From Terriglobia bacterium (GTDB lineage Bacteria > Acidobacteriota > Terriglobia > UBA7540), in contig JAIQGB010000088.1 in the NCBI GenBank assembly GCA_020072905.1, positions 1 to 12,370 on the forward strand: a stretch of 12,370 bases of DNA, in the 5' to 3' direction. Under the pieces are notes generated by a model. It did no database searches. It saw only the letters and a list, made by a program, of their open reading frames with translations, and was not told where the DNA came from. This document shows positions 1 through 5,758 of this stretch, in pieces; within the stretch, counting starts at the first letter, position 1, and each line of letters starts with the position of its first letter. A program made the position numbers and the translations under genes.

Positions 1-1098
1 CGGGCAATTGGGGTAAGGGCGGACGCTGAGATTTCCGATCTTGCGGTGGGCCTCGAAGTGTTTCGTCGCAACTGGGACGCCATGAACACCATGCGGATGG
101 CGGGCAAATACACCAGCCAAAACGCCATTCCCGATGTCGCCATGTTGGTGGCGGGAGCCTATGCTGACTACCGCCGGGTCTTCTTTGGCAAGCTTCGCTT
201 CCAAACAGGAGGCAGGCTTGACACGGCGCGGAGTGACGCCCGGAGTCAGATGCTCAACACGGACTTGTTTTGGGCGTACAAAGGCACACGGCTCCGGTCC
301 CGCGCCGATACGAATCCCGCAGGGAATGTACAGCTTGCTTTGCCCTTGGGAAAAGGAATCGATGTTTTCGCCGGTGTGGGTCACACGGTCAGGCTACCCG
401 ATCCCGAGGAACGCTACTTCAGCCTCATGAGAATGGGGACCGATTGGGTTGGGAATCCAAACCTCCGGCCTACGCGGAATACCGAAGTAGATCTGGGAAT
501 CAATTACGCCACGGGTCGGTTCAAGGTGAGGCCGACCGTGTTCTACAGTCGTCTCACCGATTTCATCACCATCCACAACCAACCGCGGATTAACGACGTT
601 ATGGATGTAATGAATACCCTGGCGCGATCCTATGAAAATGTGGATGCAAAATTGTACGGCGGCGAGCTCACCTATAGCGTGGGGATTTCACGCTCGCTTC
701 TCTTCCTGGGAGGAACTTCATACTCGGTGGGAACAAAGAGGCCAAAGCCGGAGTACAATATTTTCAGCACTACTCTTTCCGAAATCCCGCCTTTGAAAAC
801 GCGAGCCGTGCTCCGTTACGGAAGCAGGTGCTTCTTCGGCGAAGTCGAAGGCATGGCCGTTAACAAGCAGAGTCGGGTGGACACGGACTTGCGAGAATCG
901 AGGACCCCGGGATACTTCACCATGGGACTAAAAACCGGCGTCCACACGCGCAAACTGGACTTGGCAGTCGGGATCGACAACTTGCTCGACAGGTTCTACT
1001 ATGAATACCTTTCATTTCAGCGCGACCCGTTCAGGTCGGGCGTCAAGATCCCCGAGCCAGGTAGGAATCTGTATCTGAGCTTTTCTTACGCCTTTTGA
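1..1098 (+). CDS. TonB-dependent outer-membrane receptor, C-terminal part (5' end outside window)
   Basis: The reading frame is open from base 1 (no stop upstream of the GTG at 46), so this is the 3' part of a longer gene; 365 codons are visible. The protein has the alternating, aromatic-rich strands of a 22-strand outer-membrane barrel. It carries a GNPNLRPTRNTEVDLGI block, an SYENVDAKLYGGELTYS block typical of late receptor strands, a GIDNLLDRFYYEYLS block near the end, and a terminal aromatic residue (SYAF) as recognised by the BAM machinery. Such receptors import metal complexes, vitamins or oligosaccharides using TonB energy. The RLPDPEERYFSL and IPPLKTRAVLRYG stretches recall copper-type (OprC/NosA-like) receptors, but the plug domain is missing, so the substrate stays open. 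Base composition is near 45-55% GC in several stretches, lower than the neighbours. The gene converges on the tRNA gene. Confidence 0.9.
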   Translation, partial: RAIGVRADAEISDLAVGLEVFRRNWDAMNTMRMAGKYTSQNAIPDVAMLVAGAYADYRRVFFGKLRFQTGGRLDTARSDARSQMLNTDLFWAYKGTRLRSRADTNPAGNVQLALPLGKGIDVFAGVGHTVRLPDPEERYFSLMRMGTDWVGNPNLRPTRNTEVDLGINYATGRFKVRPTVFYSRLTDFITIHNQPRINDVMDVMNTLARSYENVDAKLYGGELTYSVGISRSLLFLGGTSYSVGTKRPKPEYNIFSTTLSEIPPLKTRAVLRYGSRCFFGEVEGMAVNKQSRVDTDLRESRTPGYFTMGLKTGVHTRKLDLAVGIDNLLDRFYYEYLSFQRDPFRSGVKIPEPGRNLYLSFSYAF

Positions 1099-1196
1099 AA
1101 CTCGGCTTGGTACCGCGACGTTGTCCCGGCACCCTGGCCAGCCCCTGATCGGACGGCCGAATGACTGTCCTGGGCCAGAGTCCTAGTGAACTTGCC

Positions 1197-1216
1197 CCTA
1201 CCGCTCGGTGGGTTTT
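1197..1216 (+). terminator. Possible intrinsic terminator of the receptor gene
   Basis: A 6-bp stem (CCTACC/GGTGGG with one T-G pair) around a 4-nt loop GCTC is followed directly by TTTT. It lies about 100 nt after the receptor stop codon and before the convergent tRNA gene. The stem is short and the T tract has only four bases, so the call is weak. Confidence 0.3.
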
Positions 1217-1250
1217 AGAACCGTGCAAGGCGCGAGGATTCAAAGGGTTA

Positions 1251-1326
1251 TGGTGGACCTGGAGGGGTTCGAACCCTCGACCTCATGACTGCCAGTCATG
1301 CGCGCTCCCAACTGCGCCACAGGCCC
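1251..1326 (-). tRNA. tRNA-Ala (anticodon GGC)
   Basis: The reverse complement folds into a complete 76-nt cloverleaf. It has a 7-bp acceptor stem GGGCCTG/CAGGTCC (one G-T pair), a 4-bp D stem GCGC/GCGC with loop AGTTGGGA, an anticodon stem CATGA/TCATG with loop CTGGCAG, variable loop AGGTC, and T arm GAGGG-TTCGAAC-CCCTC. The discriminator base is A, followed by an encoded CCA. The anticodon GGC (plus-strand 1291-1293) reads GCC and GCU alanine codons. The gene points toward the receptor gene. A sigma70-type promoter lies upstream on the same strand. Confidence 0.97.
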
Positions 1327-1420
1327 ACGGCAGAAGCCATCAGCCCCCAGCTTTCAGCGGTCGGTGAAGCCCACTTTCAATCGGCTCCCCGAGGGGCTGA
1401 CGGTCAGAGGCCGATGATTC

Positions 1421-1449
1421 TTTGTAGCACGAGCAAATCAGGGTGTCAA
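1421..1449 (-). promoter_or_regulatory. Sigma70-type promoter of tRNA-Ala
   Basis: On the minus strand there is a perfect -35 box TTGACA (plus 1444-1449), a 17-nt spacer, and a -10 box TACAAA (plus 1421-1426, 4 of 6 consensus bases). Transcription would begin near 1414, giving a leader of about 88 nt before the mature tRNA 5' end at 1326, to be removed by RNase P. Position, strand and spacing fit the tRNA gene. Confidence 0.7.
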
Positions 1450-1552
1450 CGAATTGGGGCAGAGGGCCCTGCGACATTCTGTCATCCCCATCCGGAGGGT
1501 CTTGCCTCCTCAGACAGGAGTCCAAGCGCCACCCGAGGAATCCGAAGTAATT

Positions 1553-1581
1553 GGAACAAACCTTTGGGGTATGGTGTCGAA
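1553..1581 (+). promoter_or_regulatory. Candidate ECF-type promoter upstream of the sigma gene
   Basis: GGAACA at 1553-1558 and GTCGAA at 1576-1581 are separated by 17 nt. This resembles the GGAAC(TT)-N16-GTC pattern of many RpoE-like ECF promoters, and ECF genes are often self-activated. It lies about 65 nt before the sigma ATG. The match is short, so it may be chance. Confidence 0.35.
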
Positions 1582-1610
1582 TCTAACTGAGAGATGATTT
1601 GAACGCAGCC

Positions 1611-1639
1611 TTGCGGTTCCGTCTGGGAATTGGTATCTT
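1611..1639 (+). promoter_or_regulatory. Candidate sigma70 extended -10 promoter of the sigma gene, near-leaderless
   Basis: TTGCGG (1611-1616), a 17-nt spacer, and TATCTT (1634-1639) preceded by TGG, which forms an extended -10 element. The expected transcription start near 1646 is only about 3 nt before the ATG at 1649. No Shine-Dalgarno sequence is visible before that ATG, which agrees with a leaderless or nearly leaderless mRNA. Confidence 0.45.
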
Positions 1640-1648
1640 GGGTGCGTC

Positions 1649-2287
1649 ATGGCGACCGCGCGACCAGTAAACGTGGCGTTAGAGCAGGCGCTGCCCGTTG
1701 CCAGCCACGAAGCGACGCTGGTCGCGGAGCTGAAGGCAGGCTCCGAGGATGCCTATGCATACCTCCTGGCGGTCTACCAGAATCCCGTCTTCAACCTGAT
1801 CTCGCACATTGTGGATCGCACCCGCGACGCGCCCGACGTTCTCCAGGACGTCTTCGTCAAAGTCTTTAAGGGGATGCGCCACTTTCACGGGGACAGCAGC
1901 CTGAAGACGTGGATTTACCGGATTGCAGTGCACGAGGCCTCGAACCATCGCCGGAGCTGGCTGCGCCGCCGCTTGCGCGAAGCCTTTTCGCTGGACGACG
2001 GTGGCGTGATCAGCGAAGCGGGTTGGGCGGACGCGGCAGCTCAGCCGGAGACACCTTATCAGGTGTTAGAGCAATCGGAGCGGCAGGAACTGGTCGCCCG
2101 GGCCCTTGCCAGTCTGGCGCCGCTCTACCGCACGGCGGTGGTGTTGCGGGAAATCGAAGGCCTCTCCTACCAGGAAATCGCGCAGGTATTGGGAGTTTCC
2201 GAAGGCACCGTGAAGTCGCGGCTGATCCGGGGACGGGAACTGTTGAAAAGGAAGCTGCAAGGCAGATTGGGAAGATCCGATGTTTGA
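1649..2287 (+). CDS. ECF-family RNA polymerase sigma factor (sigma70 family)
   Basis: This 212-residue protein directs RNA polymerase to a regulon controlled by an extracytoplasmic signal. Sigma region 2 spans about residues 32-100, with the core-binding helix around DAPDVLQDVFVKVFKG and the -10-contacting stretch SSLKTWIYRIAVHEASN. Region 4 spans about 147-203, with the -35-binding helix-turn-helix in LSYQEIAQVLGVSEGTVKS. Regions 1 and 3 are absent, as in ECF factors; the linker (about 105-146) is acidic and alanine-rich. The ATG at 1649 lacks a clear ribosome-binding site, which fits the near-leaderless promoter. Its end overlaps the next gene by 8 nt, so the two are translationally coupled and the downstream product is its likely inhibitor. 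The ECF subgroup cannot be set from sequence reading alone. Confidence 0.93.
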   Translation: MATARPVNVALEQALPVASHEATLVAELKAGSEDAYAYLLAVYQNPVFNLISHIVDRTRDAPDVLQDVFVKVFKGMRHFHGDSSLKTWIYRIAVHEASNHRRSWLRRRLREAFSLDDGGVISEAGWADAAAQPETPYQVLEQSERQELVARALASLAPLYRTAVVLREIEGLSYQEIAQVLGVSEGTVKSRLIRGRELLKRKLQGRLGRSDV

Positions 2288-2930
2288 GAACTGTGTTGAA
2301 ATTCGGCGTGGCTTCTCCGCTTACCTTGACGACCTCTCGAGCCGGGAGCAGTTGAGGTCGATTCGCTTCCACTTGGGCTTCTGCGGGTCGTGCCGCGAGG
2401 AACTGGAGCGCCTGGAGATGGTCCAGGCGGAGTTGCGCGGTCTCCCCAAGCGTCAGGTGCCGCCCGAGCTTGCCCTGCGCTTGCGCGTACGGGTCTCCCA
2501 GCGGCTGCACCGCAATCTGCGCGAAGGATTCGGCCTCTGGTTTGAGAACGCTTTGCGTCCGCTGCTGATTCCTGCTTCGGGTGGCGTCCTCACGGCGATC
2601 GTCTTCTTTGGGTTGATCATGGGCTCTTCGTTCGTGCCGGCGGCGACCCTTCCCGACGTGCCTCTGCAGCTGGTGACGCCGCCGCGGGTCAAGGAGCTTG
2701 CTCCTATCAATTTCAACACCGGGGATCAGCCGGTCGTGCTGTTGACCCAAATCGACGCGGCGGGAAGGGTGATGAGTTACAGGGTCCTCTCCGGCCGCCT
2801 TTCCCCGGAGATTTCCCGCGACCTGGATCGGCTGATTTACTTCAGTCTCTTTGACCCTGCCACGACCTTTGGCAAGCCAACGGACGGGCAAGTGGTTCTG
2901 TCGCTGCGGAGAATCACAGTCCGAGGTTAG
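2280..2930 (+). CDS. Membrane-bound zinc-finger anti-sigma factor with TonB_C-like outer domain
   Basis: The 216-residue protein begins with a zf-HC2/ZAS-type anti-sigma domain: Cys5, then His31, Cys35 and Cys38 in an HxxxCxxC motif, after the typical FSAYLDDLSSREQ helix. This part should hold the upstream sigma factor inactive in the cytoplasm. A basic linker (about 58-93) leads to one membrane segment (about 95-119). The outer part has a Pro-rich spacer and, at about 150-213, a domain with the pattern VVLLTQIDAAGRVMSYRVLSG followed by FDPATTFGKPTDGQVVLSL. This resembles the TonB C-terminal fold (ID..G.V....V..G, then F.PA...G.P). The N-terminal assignment is firm; the TonB_C resemblance is from pattern only. 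The ATG lies inside the sigma gene, and the next gene starts 5 nt after the TAG. Confidence 0.88.
   Translation: MFENCVEIRRGFSAYLDDLSSREQLRSIRFHLGFCGSCREELERLEMVQAELRGLPKRQVPPELALRLRVRVSQRLHRNLREGFGLWFENALRPLLIPASGGVLTAIVFFGLIMGSSFVPAATLPDVPLQLVTPPRVKELAPINFNTGDQPVVLLTQIDAAGRVMSYRVLSGRLSPEISRDLDRLIYFSLFDPATTFGKPTDGQVVLSLRRITVRG
2923..2926 (+). promoter_or_regulatory. Ribosome-binding site supporting a TTG start
   Basis: GAGG, inside the end of the anti-sigma gene, sits 9 nt before the TTG at 2936. No ATG or GTG occurs in that frame before the signal peptide, so this site supports TTG as the start of the next gene. Confidence 0.45.
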
Positions 2931-2935
2931 ACCGT

Positions 2936-4546
2936 TTGGCGCCAAACACTCCGACGTTTCCGATTCCTTCCCCCCGTGCCATCCCAGTCGAACGCGGCGG
3001 CGCCTCCTGCGGCCTGCAGGGTCGTGGCGGGAGGGCTTTCTGCGTCGCGTCACTGCTATTCTTGACGGGCCTCGCGGCGCCCGCCCGATCCGCCCCCCAA
3101 ACGCCTGGCAATGTTCTGCTCGAACCTAATGAACAACTCTTTACCATCCTGGCGGCGCGCCTTGCCGCGGGCATGGATCCGGGATCGAGTTCCGAGGCGG
3201 GCGCGGACGCTCGCAACCTGGTGCGATCCTTCCTGGCGAAGAAGAACGCGGCGGTGCTTCCGGAGCTCCGCAAGTTCTTCCGAGAGCACCAGGTGGCCGG
3301 CGATTCTGGGGCGAACCTGGGGCAATATATTTCGCTCGCCCTGCTCGTGGGCCCTCCGCCGGACTTCCGGTTGACGGTCGCGAAGACCGACCTGCCGCCG
3401 GACGCGAAAGCCTTGGTTGAACTGCTCCCGCTCCTCAAGCAGTTCAGCGAACAGGCCGACCTGACCGATCTCTGGGCGCAGCTCCAAGGGCGTCAGCAGC
3501 GGGAGATCGAAGCCTACAGTCCTCCCGTGCGATCGGCCATTCAGCTCACCGACGCCTATCTGCGCTTTCCCAGCGGCGCGTACTTGGGGAGGACTTACAC
3601 GATCTACCTGAGCCTGCTCGGCATGCCGGAACAGGTCCACGCGCGGATCTACGGGCAGAATTACTCCTTGGTTGTCACGCCCTCCAAGGAGCCCAAGGTG
3701 GCGGAGATTCGGCATCAGTACTTGCACTTCCTGCTGGATCCTCTGGCCGTGAAATATGCCCCGGAGATCAAGCAAAAGGCCGAGTTGCGCATGCTGGCAC
3801 GGGAGGCTCCACAATTGGGCGCGGACTTCAAGGAGGATTTCCCGCTGCTGCTCACAGAATGCCTGATTCGCACCGTGGAGCTGCGCATGGAGAAGCGGCC
3901 CGCCGCGGAAGTTGAGAAGAGCCTGAAGGAAATGGTGGCCTCGGGCTTGATCTTGGCGCCGTACTTCTACGCGGCCCTGCAAGACTACGAGAAGCAGGAA
4001 CCCTCGATGTTCTACGCCTGCAAGGACCTCATTCTGAAGATCGATCCGGCGCAGGAAAAGACCCGCCTTGCCAACGTCAAGTTCGCACCCGCTGAGGCGG
4101 CTGCGCCCGGCGCCCCTCCACCCCCGGCCACGGAAGAGGAACGGCTTCTCAATCAGGCGGAGAATCTGATCTCTGAAGGCCATTACAACGACGCCCGCAC
4201 TGTCTTCAAATCCGTTCTGGAAAGCGTGAATCCCAGTAGCGAGCGGGCACTCTTCGGGCTCGCCGTGGTGGCCAGCAACACTCGGAAGCCTGACTTGGCC
4301 GAAGACCTCTTTCTCAAAACGCTGGAGTTCGCACACGACCTGCGTATTGTGACTTGGTCGCATATCTATCTGGGCCGGCTCTACGACTTGAAGGGGAACC
4401 GCCAGGAAGCGCTGGCGCAGTACCGCACAGCGTCGCTGACCTCGGGGAGCTACCCGGACGCGCAACGCGCGGTCGAGAATGGCCTGCAGCGGCCCTTCGG
4501 CATGCCGGAACACGGCCCACAAAAAACGGAGCCGGAAGAGCCGTGA
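2936..4546 (+). CDS. Secreted TPR protein with a degenerate zincin-like HQYLH motif, function unknown
   Basis: The gene opens with TTG, 5 nt after the anti-sigma stop, and encodes 536 residues. A hydrophobic stretch at about 35-50 (FCVASLLFLTGLAAPARSA) looks like a Sec signal core, though with an unusually long N-terminal extension of about 30 residues. The mature part is largely helical. At 260-264 it reads HQYLH, within IRHQYLHFLLDPL; this has the spacing of the HExxH zinc-protease motif but with Gln for the catalytic Glu. A Pro/Ala-rich linker (about 386-400) precedes TPR-like helices at about 403-515 (EERLLNQAENLISEGHYNDA, then WSHIYLGRLYDLKGNRQEAL). The C-terminus is charged. Probably a periplasmic or outer-membrane-associated scaffold. 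Its position in the sigma/anti-sigma operon suggests that it belongs to that regulatory circuit. I do not recognise a named family. Confidence 0.85.
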   Translation: MAPNTPTFPIPSPRAIPVERGGASCGLQGRGGRAFCVASLLFLTGLAAPARSAPQTPGNVLLEPNEQLFTILAARLAAGMDPGSSSEAGADARNLVRSFLAKKNAAVLPELRKFFREHQVAGDSGANLGQYISLALLVGPPPDFRLTVAKTDLPPDAKALVELLPLLKQFSEQADLTDLWAQLQGRQQREIEAYSPPVRSAIQLTDAYLRFPSGAYLGRTYTIYLSLLGMPEQVHARIYGQNYSLVVTPSKEPKVAEIRHQYLHFLLDPLAVKYAPEIKQKAELRMLAREAPQLGADFKEDFPLLLTECLIRTVELRMEKRPAAEVEKSLKEMVASGLILAPYFYAALQDYEKQEPSMFYACKDLILKIDPAQEKTRLANVKFAPAEAAAPGAPPPPATEEERLLNQAENLISEGHYNDARTVFKSVLESVNPSSERALFGLAVVASNTRKPDLAEDLFLKTLEFAHDLRIVTWSHIYLGRLYDLKGNRQEALAQYRTASLTSGSYPDAQRAVENGLQRPFGMPEHGPQKTEPEEP

Positions 4547-4567
4547 GCCCGCTTGCCGGCCGGTTTA

Positions 4568-4596
4568 TTGACACTGCCGGATGTTTTCGGTACGCT
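4568..4596 (+). promoter_or_regulatory. Sigma70-type promoter for the second TPR gene
   Basis: A perfect -35 box TTGACA (4568-4573) is followed by a 17-nt spacer and TACGCT (4591-4596), which keeps the three most conserved -10 bases (T, A and final T). Transcription would start near 4603, leaving a leader of about 38 nt. The gene can therefore be expressed independently of the sigma operon. Confidence 0.6.
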
Positions 4597-4625
4597 CAAA
4601 CTATGGGATCCTACCCGAGAAAGTC

Positions 4626-4631
4626 GAGGAG
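4626..4631 (+). promoter_or_regulatory. Ribosome-binding site fixing the start at 4641
   Basis: GAGGAG lies 9 nt before ATG 4641, directly ahead of a classic signal peptide. An upstream in-frame ATG at 4581 lies within the promoter spacer and adds about 20 residues that do not look like a signal peptide, so 4641 is preferred. Confidence 0.7.
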
Positions 4632-4640
4632 TCTATTTCT

Positions 4641-5660
4641 ATGAAACGCATGCTCGTAGCCCTCATCCTTTTAGTTTTGGGAAGCGCCTCAACGCTGCTG
4701 GCCCAGGGTCCGCCGGCGCCCCCCCTGACCGAAAAGGAAGTCATAGACCTGCTCAAGTCGAAACAACCCCACCAGCAGTCTGCGCAGGTGATCGCGCAGC
4801 GCGGCGTGGATTTTGAGCTTACGCCGGACATTGAGAAGAAACTCCGCAAGGCGAAAGCGGAGGACCCGTTCATCGCGGTCATCAAGCAGGCCGGCCCTTC
4901 CGAGCGGGCGGCGCGGGCGACGAGTGGCGGGGGGAGCGCGGTGGCGCCGGAAGAAGGACGGGAGATTCAGGCCATCGAGAGCGAGCTTGATCCGGACCGG
5001 GCGATTCAGCTCGTCAACGCGTTCGAGCAGAAGTACCCGAACAGCAGCATGCTGACCTGGGCTTACACCTTCGCTGCCAATGCCTACCAGCAGAAGGGAG
5101 ATATCCAGCACGTCGTCGATTACGGTGAAAAGAGCTTGAAGCTTAAGAACGATAACCTGCTGAGCCTGCTCATTATGGCCTCGATACTCCCCCAGCCGCA
5201 GATGTTGAAGGGCGGCGATGCGGACAAGGAGCAGAAGCTCAATCAGGCCGAAGCTTACGCCAACCAGGCGTTGAAGCTCATTGACGGACTCACCAAGCAA
5301 GGCGCCGAAACGGACGAGGCGCTGCAAAAGCGCAAGGCGCAGCTCGGCAGGGAGCCACACGCGGCGCTGGGCATGATTCATTTGCAGCGCTCTTCCCTGT
5401 CGCTGGCCGGGCCGGACAAGGACGAGCTCGCCAAGGCTGAGCAGGAATACCAGTTGGCCGTGACGTTGGGCGACCGACCCAACGCGCAGGACTATTTCCG
5501 CCTCGGTGAGGCCCGGTCTCTGTTGCAGAAATGGGACAGCGCCATCGAAGCGTTTAACAAAGCTGCGGAACTCGGGCAAGGGACGGTGATCAAGACCTAC
5601 GCCGATCAGCGCATCGAGGAAATCAACAAGAAAAAAGCGCAGACGCCCGCCAAGCCCTGA
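4641..5660 (+). CDS. Secreted TPR protein with N-terminal RGVDFELTP-type domain
   Basis: The 339-residue product starts with a clear Sec signal peptide (MKRMLVALILLVLGSAS, cleavage probably near LLAQ-GPP at 22-23). Residues about 29-84 form a compact helical module, with LTEKEVIDLLK, then VIAQRGVDFELTPDIEKKLRKA. I recall this pattern from many secreted acidobacterial TPR proteins, where its role is unknown. TPR-like helix pairs follow: about 118-170 (AFEQKYPNSSMLTWAYTFA and YQQKGDIQHVVDYGEKSLKL), 198-250, and 262-312 (YFRLGEARSLLQKWDSAIEA). TPR domains bind other proteins, so a periplasmic scaffold or assembly role is likely, but no partner is identified. The tail is Lys-rich (NKKKAQTPAKP). 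It has its own promoter and lies 94 nt after the first TPR gene. Confidence 0.88.
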   Translation: MKRMLVALILLVLGSASTLLAQGPPAPPLTEKEVIDLLKSKQPHQQSAQVIAQRGVDFELTPDIEKKLRKAKAEDPFIAVIKQAGPSERAARATSGGGSAVAPEEGREIQAIESELDPDRAIQLVNAFEQKYPNSSMLTWAYTFAANAYQQKGDIQHVVDYGEKSLKLKNDNLLSLLIMASILPQPQMLKGGDADKEQKLNQAEAYANQALKLIDGLTKQGAETDEALQKRKAQLGREPHAALGMIHLQRSSLSLAGPDKDELAKAEQEYQLAVTLGDRPNAQDYFRLGEARSLLQKWDSAIEAFNKAAELGQGTVIKTYADQRIEEINKKKAQTPAKP

Positions 5661-5697
5661 AAAGTTCCGGGGCCTGTTCCTGGGTGGTGCCGGGGGG

Positions 5698-5738
5698 CCC
5701 GCGCGGATGGGCCTTGTGCGCCGCGCAAGGCGGGCGGG
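5698..5738 (+). promoter_or_regulatory. GC-rich hairpin in the rnc leader
   Basis: A 9-bp stem at 5711-5719 with 5723-5731 (one T-G pair) closes a 3-nt loop. It is enclosed by CCCGC (5698-5702) pairing with GCGGG (5734-5738). An alternative pairing, GCGCGG (5701-5706) with CCGCGC (5721-5726), excludes the main stem. It ends about 20 nt before the rnc ATG and has no T tract, so it is not a terminator. It could be a processing or translational-control site. Confidence 0.4.
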
Positions 5739-5758
5739 AATGGCGACGTCAGGCATGC

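Larger units (their letters stand above)
1099..1648. other. Non-coding stretch around the tRNA gene
   Basis: Apart from the tRNA (1251-1326), its minus-strand promoter, a possible terminator and two candidate sigma-gene promoters (all listed separately), no credible protein gene is seen here. The short open frames that cross the tRNA are translations of tRNA sequence. The stretch 1099-1190 shows nothing recognisable. Confidence 0.6.

Noticed and set aside
1161..1590. Open frames across the tRNA (e.g. one reading WRGSNPRPHDCQS)
   Set aside because: This peptide is the translation of the antisense strand of a tRNA gene, a well-known annotation artefact; it has no ribosome-binding site or conserved domain.
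2010..5756. Long minus-strand open frames (up to 488 codons) opposite the sigma, anti-sigma and TPR genes
   Set aside because: They are mirror frames produced by GC-rich codon bias. Their translations are Arg/Gln/His-rich with no domain, while the plus-strand frames have clear domains, signal peptides and coupled starts.
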